From assembly GCA_947624775.1 (NCBI GenBank), contig CANQLT010000005.1:1-53516 (forward strand): a stretch of DNA of 53,516 bases, written 5' to 3'. The notes beneath the pieces were generated by a model. That model made no database searches. It had not been told where the DNA came from and was given only the letters and a program-made list of their open reading frames with translations. Each line of letters begins with the position of its first letter. Within the stretch, counting starts at the first letter, position 1. Source of the DNA: an uncultured Monoglobus sp. GTDB lineage: Bacteria > Bacillota > Clostridia > Monoglobales > Monoglobaceae. This document shows positions 1 through 9,782 of the stretch, one piece after another. The position numbers were made by a program, and so were the translations under genes.

Positions 1-452
1 TCAAAATCGGCGATAGCGCCCTTGAGCGCCTGCTTGAATTTATGGGACGAAACGCCCAGCTTTTTGGCTATCGGCATATAGCATTTTAAATCTGCTGTGT
101 CCTCTCTGCGGCAGTCTATGTCGATAATCAACAGTTTGGCCTCGGGTATGGTTTTCCAAACCAGCTCAGGCAGCCCGATGTACTTGGGGCAGAACCAGTA
201 GCCCTTTTCGATATGCACGAACCGCGGACAGAAAATATAGTCAACATCCTTTTCAATAAGGTTGATAACATGTCCGTTATATATTTTTATCGGAAAGCAA
301 ATTTCCGGAACCGTGACCGCTATGCCTTTCTGGACCAGGTTCTTGGTCGAGGTGTCCGAGACAACGACCTCACAGCCGAGCCGCTCAAACAGCGAGCGCC
401 ACAGCGGATAGTAGAACTGAAAAAGCAAGGCGCGCGGTATTCCGATTTTCAA
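1..452 (-). CDS. Acyl-CoA dehydratase activase-related protein (5' part, cut by window edge)
   Basis: This is the first ~150 residues of a gene that runs off the left edge. The N-terminus reads LKIGIPRALLFQFYYPLW, followed by GCEVVVSDTSTKNLV, VPEICFPIKIYNGHV and DYIFCPRFVHIEKGYWFCPK. This is the pattern of the DUF2229 / 2-hydroxyglutaryl-CoA dehydratase-related activase family. Such proteins carry conserved cysteines and are linked to radical (R)-2-hydroxyacyl-CoA dehydratases in anaerobes. I chose the TTG at 452 because the family normally begins M-K-I-G-I-P-R. An in-frame ATG at 485 would add 11 residues but has no visible ribosome binding site. A GGAG lies 15 bases before the TTG, which is long spacing, so the start is uncertain. 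It is expressed from its own promoter at 529-557. The substrate cannot be inferred from this fragment. Confidence 0.7.
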   Translation of the reverse strand, partial: MKIGIPRALLFQFYYPLWRSLFERLGCEVVVSDTSTKNLVQKGIAVTVPEICFPIKIYNGHVINLIEKDVDYIFCPRFVHIEKGYWFCPKYIGLPELVWKTIPEAKLLIIDIDCRREDTADLKCYMPIAKKLGVSSHKFKQALKGAIADF

Positions 453-528
453 AAAATCACATCCAATCTCCGTTACAATTACCATATAAATTATATGCTG
501 TCGGGATAGCATAAAATCCCACTATTTG

Positions 529-557
529 ATTTTACTCTTTTTTTTGACTTTTGTCAA
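529..557 (-). promoter_or_regulatory. Sigma-A promoter with a TTGAC/GTCAA dyad over the -35
   Basis: On the minus strand, TTGACA (557-552) and TAAAAT (534-529) are separated by 17 bases. The -35 is one arm of the dyad TTGACAAAAGTCAA (557-544), which could be an operator. It drives the activase-like gene. The same 14-bp sequence occurs over the -35 of the clostripain-like gene. Confidence 0.65.
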
Positions 558-644
558 TAGAATCAAAATACACAGTGTGACAAAATAAAATAAAATATGC
601 GGTTCAATTTTATACATTCTTGCGAATTGTATTTTTATCCGCAT

Positions 645-672
645 AAAAAAGCGGCAGGCTTTCGCCTGCCGC
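645..672 (-). terminator. Intrinsic terminator of the SLH/pectate lyase operon
   Basis: GCGGCAGGC and GCCTGCCGC form a 9-bp stem with a 4-base loop (651-672). On the minus strand it is followed by six T residues (650-645). It lies 15 bases after the stop codon at 687. Confidence 0.85.
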
Positions 673-686
673 CTTGAATTTAAATC

Positions 687-3575
687 TTACTGATATACAA
701 CGATTTCGTAGTTCTCGTCGCCGTTGTTTACCTTAACGAATACCTTGTCGCCGATCTGGATGTCGAAGGCCTCGCCCTTTCTGATCTCATCCTTAACCTG
801 ATCATAGATGTAAATCTCTGTGTCGGCTGTCGGATAAGCTCTGTACCACTTCATATCATCGAAGTTGGATGTCGCGATCATGAAGTAATCATAAGCGCTT
901 GTAACCTCTCCGTAGATAGCACGGATATCCTCACCGGATGTGATTCTGTAGCTTGTGGCTTCGCCGTCCTCGTTCCACTCGCCGTAAGGCTCGCCGTTCT
1001 TGATTCTGTTGGTGTAGTTGAACAGAAGTCTGAACGAATTGAGGAAACCGTTTGCGGTGGTGTTGTACTGAATAACGTCGCCGCGCTTCAGGTCGTTAAC
1101 CGAGCTAATCTCGTCGCTGGGGATATTAACGCCGATATCGCTGATCGAAGTTCTGGGTACAACCGGATCGTCGATCTTGATAGTCGCCTGCTCACCCTTG
1201 GACCAGCCCATGATCTCGGTGATCTCCTTCTGGTTTTCGGAATCCCACGACTTGATGATCTGGTCTATCAGCATAACGCCCGCTGTGTTCGAAAGGCTGC
1301 TGGGGTTAACGTCCTTGATAACTATAGCATTCGCAATGCCGTTGTAGATATCATAGATGTCAACTGTGTATGAGCTCTCTGTCAGATCGTCGAGCGTCAG
1401 CAGCGAGTAGTCCTCGTCGCGGTCGCGATCCTCATAAGGAACATTGAATATTACGGTGTCGTTTGTGATAGCGCAGGTCTGCATCAGGTGATTAGCATAG
1501 GGCGATGTGCCGCTGAAATACTTACCAAACAGGTCTTCCGCGGGTACTGACGCTGTGTAATCGGGAGCGTAGTAGATAGTCTTAACCTCGTCATTGCCGT
1601 TCAGCTCGAACGTAATCAGCTGAGGATTGGCAAATACCTGAGCGAACATCGGGTCATCAGCGGATACACGCTCAGTGGCGCCCGCGTTCTTGATGTTTGT
1701 CAGAACTCTGCTGGCCGATCTGTACTCTTTGAGAGTGCCGTTCATGTCAAGAATCTTAACAAAGAAGCGTGAATCGAACGAAGCCTCGGATGCTCCGAAG
1801 TCTATCAGGTAACCGTAGTTGCCCTTGCCCGATCCTGCAGCGTTCGTGCCTGCGATTCTGCCGTCATATGTCAGCTGGAAGTCGCTTGCGAATCCGGGAT
1901 TAATTGTCTTGTCAAGATACTTCGACTTGAAGTAAGGCTGACCGCCTATAACCAGAACCTCATAAGTTCCGTTAGCGTATTCCTCGTTGTACTTCGACTC
2001 AACCGTTGCGTCCTCGATAACGTCTCTTGAAACGTAAGCCGTGATGTACATACCGTCGTCACTTACGGAATATGTGAGAACATCGTTCTTCTTGAGGTCC
2101 TCGGGCTCAATGTTCTGACCGTTCAGAGTAAGTCTTGTGTGGTAAGAATCATCGAAGAATACGGGAGCCATCTTGTTTGTCATGTTGTTCTGGAATATAA
2201 CCTGATATGTTGAAGAGTTATATCTCTCGAACAGACCGTCGAACTGTTCCTCAATGATAACCGTGTCGGCAACCGTTGAGGAGTTGTGGCTGATTACCTT
2301 AACATGGCCCTGATTGATAACCAGAGGCGTGTCGGTGAGCTTGGTAGTTGTTGCAACGCCGTTGTAGGAAACAGCCGCCTGAGTCAGGTCAAACTTTCTT
2401 ACTTTGCCGTTGCCGTCGTCATATGACAACTCGCTGCTTGTCAGACTTGTGATGTTCTTGGCGTCGATATCGTATACCAGGTTGTAGCTGTCTCTGGGCT
2501 CGAAGTAAGCGATGTAATTTCTTCTGTAGCCCGATACGTCCTCCATGTAATAGAAGTTTATAGCGTATCCAACATAAGACTCAAGGTCCATGTTGTCTGC
2601 AAACTGATATGTTACTGTGCCGAGGTTAACATTCTTTACGCCGTTAACGTCCGCGATAACGTCGGATACAACAACCTCATTCTCCAGCTCGACCTGAGCG
2701 TTGCCGAGATATGAGTAGTATGTGCCCTGGATAATACCTCTCGCGCTGATCATCTTGTATGTCTCGGAGAGCAGAGTCTTTGAGCTCTGAATAACCTTGA
2801 TCTGGCCGCCGGCCGAATCATATGTCAGAGTTTCCATGATGTACGCTTCCATAGCGTTTCTAACCATCTTGGACATCTCCATGGCTGTCATCGAGCTTGT
2901 GTAGCTGAGACTCAGGCCATTATATACGCCCTCTCTCAGAGCGAATGATGTGTAACCGTTGGGATAACCGCCGGCTGTGGCTTCGCAGGCATCCTTATAG
3001 CCCAGAGCGCACATGATCATCTTCGAAGCTTCCTCAACGAGGATCGGGTCATTGGGTCTGAACATTGTGTTGCCGTCGCCCTGCAGAATACCAACTTCTG
3101 TCAAATAGCAGATAGCGGGATATGTGCTGCTTGTCTCGTCAACGTCGTTGTAAGGCTTCTGGCCGTATCTGGGATAACCGGCTGTGTTTGCCTTGAGCAT
3201 CTTGGCAACTACTGTTGCGAAGTCCGCTCTTGTTACCTGCTGGGTCTGCCAATATCCGTCAGGAAGCATCTCGAACAGGCCGAGGCCGTAATCGAAGTTA
3301 TAATCCTGAGAATACGCAACGTCTTCGTTGGGCAGGTTGGCTATTGCTGTTCCTGCTGCCGAGCCGACAACGGCGTCGGCAGCTTCTTGATCTGTTGTTG
3401 ATGTTTGTACTTCTGTGCTTGCGGCTGTTGCCTCGGGTACGGGCGCCGCTGTCTCAACTGCTTCCGCAGGAGCAGCTGTGGGATCGGTTTCGTCGGCGAA
3501 TGCTACCATGCTTACCATACTCAGAATCATGGCGACTGCCAACAGCATTGATACTGCTTTTTTAAAATTACTCAT
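687..3575 (-). CDS. Secreted SLH-domain surface protein, 962 aa
   Basis: A signal peptide (SNFKKAVSMLLAVAMILSM, cleavage probably after AFA near residue 27) is followed by a Thr/Ala/Glu-rich stretch and three SLH-like units at about 95-245. Recognisable SLH pieces are VTRADFATVVAKML, EVGILQGDGNTMFRPNDPI and EEASKMIMCALGY. SLH triplets bind pyruvylated secondary cell-wall polymer, so the protein should be displayed on the wall. The remaining ~700 residues are beta-rich and match no domain I know. The architecture is shared with the 959-residue protein at 14671-17550, including a KTLLS...I..G.I.G segment after the SLH part and a GYxIxFxY segment, so the two are probably paralogues. The start overlaps the end of the pectate lyase gene by 8 bases. 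Its GGAGGG ribosome binding site lies inside that gene, so translation is probably coupled. Confidence 0.85.
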   Translation of the reverse strand: MSNFKKAVSMLLAVAMILSMVSMVAFADETDPTAAPAEAVETAAPVPEATAASTEVQTSTTDQEAADAVVGSAAGTAIANLPNEDVAYSQDYNFDYGLGLFEMLPDGYWQTQQVTRADFATVVAKMLKANTAGYPRYGQKPYNDVDETSSTYPAICYLTEVGILQGDGNTMFRPNDPILVEEASKMIMCALGYKDACEATAGGYPNGYTSFALREGVYNGLSLSYTSSMTAMEMSKMVRNAMEAYIMETLTYDSAGGQIKVIQSSKTLLSETYKMISARGIIQGTYYSYLGNAQVELENEVVVSDVIADVNGVKNVNLGTVTYQFADNMDLESYVGYAINFYYMEDVSGYRRNYIAYFEPRDSYNLVYDIDAKNITSLTSSELSYDDGNGKVRKFDLTQAAVSYNGVATTTKLTDTPLVINQGHVKVISHNSSTVADTVIIEEQFDGLFERYNSSTYQVIFQNNMTNKMAPVFFDDSYHTRLTLNGQNIEPEDLKKNDVLTYSVSDDGMYITAYVSRDVIEDATVESKYNEEYANGTYEVLVIGGQPYFKSKYLDKTINPGFASDFQLTYDGRIAGTNAAGSGKGNYGYLIDFGASEASFDSRFFVKILDMNGTLKEYRSASRVLTNIKNAGATERVSADDPMFAQVFANPQLITFELNGNDEVKTIYYAPDYTASVPAEDLFGKYFSGTSPYANHLMQTCAITNDTVIFNVPYEDRDRDEDYSLLTLDDLTESSYTVDIYDIYNGIANAIVIKDVNPSSLSNTAGVMLIDQIIKSWDSENQKEITEIMGWSKGEQATIKIDDPVVPRTSISDIGVNIPSDEISSVNDLKRGDVIQYNTTANGFLNSFRLLFNYTNRIKNGEPYGEWNEDGEATSYRITSGEDIRAIYGEVTSAYDYFMIATSNFDDMKWYRAYPTADTEIYIYDQVKDEIRKGEAFDIQIGDKVFVKVNNGDENYEIVVYQ

Positions 3576-6500
3576 TAACAGTTCCCTCCATATTTATTAA
3601 TCCGTATATTATTTTAGCTGACTGAGCGCGGTCCGCATAGCCCTTGGGATCAAGCATTCCGCCGCCTACGCCATTAATTATTTCTGCGCAATACATCTTC
3701 TGAATCGCTTCAACAGCGTAATCGCTGATGTCGGACTGATCCGCGAAGCTTGCGTATGCGATCTTTTCGGGGATCGCGATTCCGAGTGCGGTTGTGGTCC
3801 TGTATGCCATAACCATCATATCCTCGCGGGTGATGTTATCGTTTAAGCCGAAGCTTCCGTCTTCGTAACCGTTTGTCACGCCGAGGGCTACAGCCTTTCC
3901 GATAGGAACGGTGTACCACTCGCCGTCAGCGACGTCGCTGAAGCTTGTAGCAGCTGCCGTTGTATCCTCGCCGAACGCGCGCATAAGCATCGTTGTGTAC
4001 TCTGCTCTTGTCACGTTCTGAGCGGGTGAGAACTTGCCGTCGCCCGTTCCGTTCACGATACCCAGTGCCGACAGAGCGTTGATGGACTCAGCCGCCCATT
4101 CATATCCGGCCAGGTCTGTGTAAGCGCTTGCAACGGGAGCCTGTGTCGCCACAGGTTCCGCTGTGGGTTCTGCCGATGTTTCGGGACCGGGTGTCGCTGT
4201 TGCGGAAGGCGTGCTGGAGAATCCTCCGCCGCCGCCACCGCCGCCGCCGGAACCGCCGCCCTGAGGTCTGGTTGCTCCGGGCTGTACGGGCGCGGGATCA
4301 ACTGTGGTTGTGCCGTCGCCTGTCGAAACCTTTATGCTCTCGATATTTACCCATGAATATCCGTCATTACGCGACTTGAGCTCGATCTTACCGATATTGT
4401 ACGGCGGGTCGATGTTAATGCTGAACTCGCCAAGCTTATAATCCGCTATAACTCTGCCCGAATCGTCGGTGATCGTAACAGCCGCCTTGTTGCCGAGCGC
4501 GTCAACAACAACTTTGATCGTCTGATACTGAGCCGAGCCTTTCTGATAATACCAGAGGCCGTGCAGCGTCTTGTCGGTGTCGGCCTGGTCGGAGAATATT
4601 GCGTCTCCGAAAGGCGATGTCAGCTTGTATGTTGATAGAGCATAGCCGGTCGCCTGCAGACTGTTCATTGAAGAATCAGTCTCCGATGTGTACGCGTCGC
4701 CCGCGCTTGCAAACGGCAGAACATATTCGTGTCCGTCCTCGCCCATAACATCCAGATCATCCTTTGTCTTGGGCGTGTTGGGTATGCTGTCGATCGTGAG
4801 GTCGCCCTCCTTGGGCGTTCCCGTTGTACCTATATTATAGGTTCCGATTTCGGTCGTGCCGAACTTCAGAACGGGAGTCTCGATAGTGCCGTCGGCTCTG
4901 TCGCCGTGGAACGAGCGATCCGCGTCGATATCCTTATCGATACGCGTTACCTTGTTGGGTCTTGACGAAGCGTCAAGATAGATCGAGAACGCGGAATCCC
5001 AAAGCTCCGTCTTGGTCGAGTCTTTATCCTCGTTTACGTCCGGATCCTTGAAGAAGTTGAGCTGCCATGTGTTGTGCTCGGTCGTTCCGGTCTTTGTCAT
5101 ATCGTCGCTGTTCTTGAATATCATTCCGTTCAAAGCGTCGGTCTGCTTCTGATACAGAACCTTGAGCTTGACCTCGTATGTCATCTTGTCTTCCTGCGTT
5201 ACGGGAAGAGTGAGGTTGGTGTTAACACCGTGAGAGTTTGTCTCGTCAAGCATCTGCAGAACGTTCTCGCCGGTATCGGGGTCCTTCTGGATTGATACCT
5301 GGCCGCCCAGGATGTACATGAAGCGCTTGGTCAGGAAGTCGAATCTTTCTTCCTCGTTCATTGAGGGGAAGTCGAAGTCGTACAGAACTCCCGAAGGCGT
5401 TGTTTCGATAACTCTCGAAGGCGTCTTACCGTTTGAGTTGGTTGCAACAACCAGTATATAATACTTGATGTTGTTCTCAAGACCTGTTATAACCTGCTTT
5501 TTGGTCGTCATGCTGAGACCGGTCAGCTTGTTGGCATAAGCGTCATAATCCTGACCGTGGTCAACCGTGTCATAGTAGATCTCGTAGCCCTCATCGGTCG
5601 CGGGGTTGCCCGACCAGTTGATTCTTACCTGGTTCAGATAAGGAACAACGCCGCTGGTGGCTATCTGAGGCTCTGACGGCATTATCGCCGATCCCTCGGG
5701 CTTAGGCTCGGTCTTGAAGGTTTGCTCGGGGCTCTCCGATACCGTGACCTGTCCGAACTCGTCTGTCGTTGTTACTCTGTAATAATAATTTGTGTCGGGC
5801 TGCAGATCCTCAAGCGTAACCGCGTGATATGTGTGATATCCGTCGGGAGCCTCGCTGTAGTCGACCGCGATGCTCTTGGTGTACTTGCCGGGCTCTGTGC
5901 CGTAATCCATAACGCATGTGGCTCTGTAGTCTGTGTTCCAAGAGATCTCAGCCGATGAATAACCAAGTCTGTTGGGAGCGATATCCTGATTTCTGCTGTC
6001 GCCGCGGATTATCTTGAAGTTCTCAGCAACCGCGGGAGTCAAATCAACATTAACGGGCTCGTCGTCGGCCATGAAGTTGATGTACTCCTCAAGATAGGTG
6101 TAGCCCGTATCGGGGTTGACCTTTGTTGCCAGATAATCTGTCGTATCCCAGCCTCTGTACTCTTTGTACCAGTTGGGGATACCATCGCCCATGCCGTCCC
6201 AGGGGATCTGTCTGGTTGTGTACTCGGGAACAAACTCAAAGTCTCTGAGGGTTCCCTCGGCCTTTGCCGCCATAAAATCACTGTAGTTGTCGTAGCTTGT
6301 GAGATAGGGATACTTTGTCAGCATGTAGTCGAGCATGAAGGGAGCAACCGGCTTGTAGCCTTCCTCATCCGCATGTCTCGCGTCTCTTTCATATATCCAC
6401 TGAGCGGGAATGAGGTCCGCAACGGTTCTCTTTACCTCCTGATAAGCAGGGTCAACGCTCTTTATCTCATATTTTGTCTCGTCGACCGTATCGGGATTGG

Positions 6501-9500
6501 TCGTTGTGTAGAAGTTGCCCGATGCGGGATCGTATACGTTGTACTTGAGCACCTTGCCGGGCGCGCCGCAATACTCGCCCCACCAGTCACCTATCTCAAA
6601 GTCAGTGAGATAGTCGGCATGATAACGGCCGGCGGCGTTGGGGTTGGTCTCGGTGTTGACGTCGGTGTGCGTATCCCAGTTGATCGGGATATTGCCCGAA
6701 CCCGTCGCGCCCTTGATCGCGGGGCCCGCGCCCTGGATCATGTTCCAGCTTCTGCTGGTCTTATAGTTCTGGGGCTCGCCGTATGAGAATCCCGAAGCCG
6801 AATTCGCGTCGTACTGAACAGCGCGGTGCGATGTGTAGTCAACGGGCACCATAACGGTGTTGCCGTTCTCGTCGAGCTTGGGCTCGGTAAGTCTCGCCTC
6901 GAGCTGCTGGAAGAAGGGAGCTACCTGGCTCTTTGTCAGACTGACAGCCTTTGTGTTTCCGCTCTTTACTTCCGCCATGATCATGGTGTCGTAAAGGTCA
7001 CGCGCGGGCTTTGTAGCGCCCATGCCCTGGCTAAGGCCTTCCTCATCGAGAGCGTATCTCACGAGCGTATTGTCAAGACCCTCGCCCACAACCTTGATAA
7101 CATCACCGCGGGGAGCGGGAAGCGGATAATCCATATACGCTATGGTAGCCGCCGTTGTGTTCTTGTTGTCGTTATCATAAGATCTGGGGTCGTTGTCCCA
7201 CTCGTCGAGGGTCATGCTGCTCAGATCGGCAACCTTGCTGCTGCCTTCGTCGCGTCCGAATCTCATTATACCCTTTGAGGGAACCGAGCTGCTGATGATC
7301 GTCGCGCTCGCAACCTCGCTGAATCCGTTGTCGGTGCCGCCCGATGTGTAGTTGTTGGCATAATAGGTGATTACGCCGCCGGAATACGCGCGGCCTCTGC
7401 CTATTCTGTAGGGCGTCGCGTTTGACATCGTGTTGCCCTTGCGTGCAAAGTTGTCGTGAACGCTGTATTTCGAGTTTCTGTTCTGAGCCTCGTAGTTGTA
7501 AATATCAAATCCGTTTCCGCAGTTGAACAGCAGAACGTTATAAGCGTCTACCCAGTTGGCGTCAACCAGACGCGGTGTACGCTGAGTACTGTCGCCCAGC
7601 ATTGTCTTGATAAACGAAACTCTCGATGAACCCTCGTTTACCGCGCCGCCGTATGAGTGGCCGCCCTTCTCATGCGTGGAGTTGATCGTAAGACCCTTGC
7701 CCATCAGCATGTTCTGGAAGGTTACGTTTCTGCCCGCCATACGGAACTCCATGTCGATCGCCCACTGATATGTGCAGTGGTCAACGATAAGATTGGTGGT
7801 CGAACCTATGCTCATCGGATCGGTCTGATTGTAAAGACCGTCGGGCTGAACGTCGCCTATTCTGATTCTGATGTTTCTGATTATAACGTCGTGGGTCGAG
7901 CTTACGTCAAGACCGTAGCCCTTCAGCGTGATGCCGGGATAGGGAGCTGTCTGACCCGCGATAGTAACGTTTGCGCCCTTAACGCCCTTGAGCGAAAGGT
8001 TTGCGCCGTAGTTTGTCATGTCAATAACGCCGCCGACATCGAAAACGATGGTTCTGGCGCCCGTCATTTCCTCAACGCCGTACTGGAACGATCCGGGTCC
8101 CGAAGCGTTAAGGTTGGTAACGTGGTAAACCTGACCGCCGCGGCCGCCGACCGAATACTGGCCGTAGCCCTCGGCTGACGGGAACGCTTTTACGCCATCG
8201 GCCGCCATAATCGTGAGCGGTATCTCGCGGCTCGCTTTCTGGCCGTTTACCGTTGAGGTAACCGTCAGTGTGGCATAGGCGTTAAATCCGTTTGAAGGTC
8301 TGGTGACTGTGGCTGTGTATCCGCCAAGGTTCTCGGGAGGAAGCTCATCCTCGTTGCCCTCGCCGTCGCCCGAGCCGTCGTCCTGATTAACATAGTCGCC
8401 CTCCTTGATGCTTACGACGCTGCTGTCGGATTCCCAAGTCAGTGTGCCGTATGTGCCCTTGTCCTCAAGATAGAACGAAGACTGGCGAACGTTATCGGGA
8501 TCTATTCCGCCGATTATGGCGTTGTTAACGTCGTAGAGAGCCTTCTCGGCGTCGGAGGCCGGCTCCTCATCAACTATGCCGATCTGGAACGCCTTTGTGG
8601 CTGTCCTGCCGTTGTATGTGGCTGTGGCTGTCAGAGTAAACTCTGTTGCGCCGTTTCCGCTGAAAGGCGCCTTTTTGATTGAAACGGCTCCGGTCGCGTT
8701 GTCGACGCTCATGTAAGCGTTATCCGACGACTCGTATGTAATAACCGAACCGTAAAAGCCTTTAACGGGCATCGTGAAACCGGCGGCAACGCTTGAAGCG
8801 TCAAACTTGTTGCCGTCCGCGTCGGCTGCGGGAAGGTCGATCATATCAATATCAGCCTGGGCAATTTTGTCGTCGCCCTCGGGCTGAACGGCTGAAACCT
8901 TGGCCGTCAAAGTTTTTGTGGCGCTTGCCGCGCCCATGGTTACAGTGGCCGTGAGAGTTACCTGAACCGAAGGCTCACCCGAAAACGCGGGACGATTGAC
9001 CGTAACATGTCCCGTCTCGTTGTCGACCGACAGAACCTCGGTGTTTGATGACTCCCAGGTTATTGTCGAGCCAAAGCTGCCCTTGATCGGCAAATCAAAA
9101 TCAGCTGTGAGCTCGGAAGCCTCGCCCGGGATAGCCAGCGCGTTCATGTCCGCCGTAACGGCGTCCTGATCACCCTGCTCCGCCTCCTCGCCTTCCGCTA
9201 CGGTAACCTCTCCGTCCTCATGTGCGAAGAAAGCGTCCGTGTCGGCGGCATAGAGACCGGAATCTTCGGAATCACCCGAGTAGATCTCCTCTCTCATTTC
9301 GTCTGTCAGCTCCTGCTTGTTGCCTTCGGCATCAATCATAAAGCTGACGTCTTCCTCATCAACATTGCTGTCTTCCTGCGCTTCGGTCTGCGCGGGAGCC
9401 TGCTCATCCGATTCCGCAGCAAAGGAATAGATGGGCCCCGCCTGCAGAGCGAGCATCAACGATACAAGAAGAGCGAGCACTGCTGACAGCTTTTTTCTAA

Positions 9501-9504
9501 GCAT
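3568..9504 (-). CDS. SLH-anchored pectate lyase (PL1-like) with Ig-like and FN3 domains, 1978 aa
   Basis: A signal peptide (about 1-30) is followed by an acidic stretch and about three atrophied bacterial Ig-like repeats (about 115-435; cues ITWESSNTEVLSVD, ITYESSDNAYMSVD, LTWESDSSVVSI). The catalytic part (about 437-730) begins AFPSAEGYGQYSVGGRGG and continues VYHVTNLNASGPGSFQYG, TIVFDVGGVIDM, VTIAGQTAPYPGITLKGYG, IVDHCTYQW and an RTPR motif (R642, R645). This is the layout of polysaccharide lyase family 1, which cleaves polygalacturonate by beta-elimination using an arginine base. Two FN3-like domains (about 1175-1263 and 1278-1373), a beta-rich carbohydrate-binding-like region, Gly-rich and Pro/Thr/Ala linkers, and a C-terminal SLH triplet (about 1793-1970) follow. 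It should act outside the cell, tethered to the wall. It has its own strong promoter and is cotranscribed with the 962-residue SLH protein. Confidence 0.9.
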   Translation of the reverse strand: MLRKKLSAVLALLVSLMLALQAGPIYSFAAESDEQAPAQTEAQEDSNVDEEDVSFMIDAEGNKQELTDEMREEIYSGDSEDSGLYAADTDAFFAHEDGEVTVAEGEEAEQGDQDAVTADMNALAIPGEASELTADFDLPIKGSFGSTITWESSNTEVLSVDNETGHVTVNRPAFSGEPSVQVTLTATVTMGAASATKTLTAKVSAVQPEGDDKIAQADIDMIDLPAADADGNKFDASSVAAGFTMPVKGFYGSVITYESSDNAYMSVDNATGAVSIKKAPFSGNGATEFTLTATATYNGRTATKAFQIGIVDEEPASDAEKALYDVNNAIIGGIDPDNVRQSSFYLEDKGTYGTLTWESDSSVVSIKEGDYVNQDDGSGDGEGNEDELPPENLGGYTATVTRPSNGFNAYATLTVTSTVNGQKASREIPLTIMAADGVKAFPSAEGYGQYSVGGRGGQVYHVTNLNASGPGSFQYGVEEMTGARTIVFDVGGVIDMTNYGANLSLKGVKGANVTIAGQTAPYPGITLKGYGLDVSSTHDVIIRNIRIRIGDVQPDGLYNQTDPMSIGSTTNLIVDHCTYQWAIDMEFRMAGRNVTFQNMLMGKGLTINSTHEKGGHSYGGAVNEGSSRVSFIKTMLGDSTQRTPRLVDANWVDAYNVLLFNCGNGFDIYNYEAQNRNSKYSVHDNFARKGNTMSNATPYRIGRGRAYSGGVITYYANNYTSGGTDNGFSEVASATIISSSVPSKGIMRFGRDEGSSKVADLSSMTLDEWDNDPRSYDNDNKNTTAATIAYMDYPLPAPRGDVIKVVGEGLDNTLVRYALDEEGLSQGMGATKPARDLYDTMIMAEVKSGNTKAVSLTKSQVAPFFQQLEARLTEPKLDENGNTVMVPVDYTSHRAVQYDANSASGFSYGEPQNYKTSRSWNMIQGAGPAIKGATGSGNIPINWDTHTDVNTETNPNAAGRYHADYLTDFEIGDWWGEYCGAPGKVLKYNVYDPASGNFYTTTNPDTVDETKYEIKSVDPAYQEVKRTVADLIPAQWIYERDARHADEEGYKPVAPFMLDYMLTKYPYLTSYDNYSDFMAAKAEGTLRDFEFVPEYTTRQIPWDGMGDGIPNWYKEYRGWDTTDYLATKVNPDTGYTYLEEYINFMADDEPVNVDLTPAVAENFKIIRGDSRNQDIAPNRLGYSSAEISWNTDYRATCVMDYGTEPGKYTKSIAVDYSEAPDGYHTYHAVTLEDLQPDTNYYYRVTTTDEFGQVTVSESPEQTFKTEPKPEGSAIMPSEPQIATSGVVPYLNQVRINWSGNPATDEGYEIYYDTVDHGQDYDAYANKLTGLSMTTKKQVITGLENNIKYYILVVATNSNGKTPSRVIETTPSGVLYDFDFPSMNEEERFDFLTKRFMYILGGQVSIQKDPDTGENVLQMLDETNSHGVNTNLTLPVTQEDKMTYEVKLKVLYQKQTDALNGMIFKNSDDMTKTGTTEHNTWQLNFFKDPDVNEDKDSTKTELWDSAFSIYLDASSRPNKVTRIDKDIDADRSFHGDRADGTIETPVLKFGTTEIGTYNIGTTGTPKEGDLTIDSIPNTPKTKDDLDVMGEDGHEYVLPFASAGDAYTSETDSSMNSLQATGYALSTYKLTSPFGDAIFSDQADTDKTLHGLWYYQKGSAQYQTIKVVVDALGNKAAVTITDDSGRVIADYKLGEFSINIDPPYNIGKIELKSRNDGYSWVNIESIKVSTGDGTTTVDPAPVQPGATRPQGGGSGGGGGGGGGFSSTPSATATPGPETSAEPTAEPVATQAPVASAYTDLAGYEWAAESINALSALGIVNGTGDGKFSPAQNVTRAEYTTMLMRAFGEDTTAAATSFSDVADGEWYTVPIGKAVALGVTNGYEDGSFGLNDNITREDMMVMAYRTTTALGIAIPEKIAYASFADQSDISDYAVEAIQKMYCAEIINGVGGGMLDPKGYADRAQSAKIIYGLINMEGTVNE

Positions 9505-9591
9505 GTTAATTCCCCCTATTTTTATAATGTTTTAATATTTATCGGTTGCCATTGCCGTATCAGAAAATACCGACACAGCTACTTACTATAC

Positions 9592-9620
9592 ATTATAAGA
9601 CCTTTTTTCTAAAAAGTCAA
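9592..9620 (-). promoter_or_regulatory. Sigma-A promoter of the pectate lyase operon
   Basis: TTGACT (9620-9615), a 17-base spacer and TATAAT (9597-9592) form a near-consensus promoter. The leader is about 80 bases and ends with an AGGGGGAA ribosome binding site before the ATG at 9504. Confidence 0.85.
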
Positions 9621-9740
9621 TGCAAACAGCAATTAAACACAATATTATGAGTAAAGTTACTGTTATTTTGCTTATCAATTCCGCTTTTTTATCTAAAAAA
9701 CGGGTGTGTTACGTTTTTGTTACAAAATTTTTACAATATA

Positions 9741-9770
9741 AAAACAGGGTCCGGAAAATCCGGACCCCGT
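9741..9770 (-). terminator. Intrinsic terminator of the SLH/InlB-repeat gene
   Basis: An 8-bp stem GGGTCCGG / CCGGACCC (9747-9754, 9760-9767) with a 5-base loop is followed on the minus strand by TGTTTT. It is about 13 bases past the stop codon at 9783. Confidence 0.85.
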
Positions 9771-9782
9771 TATTAGTTTAAG

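Noticed and set aside
4215..4262. GCC-rich triplet run
   Set aside because: It encodes the poly-Gly linker of the pectate lyase. A coding microsatellite, not a regulatory repeat.
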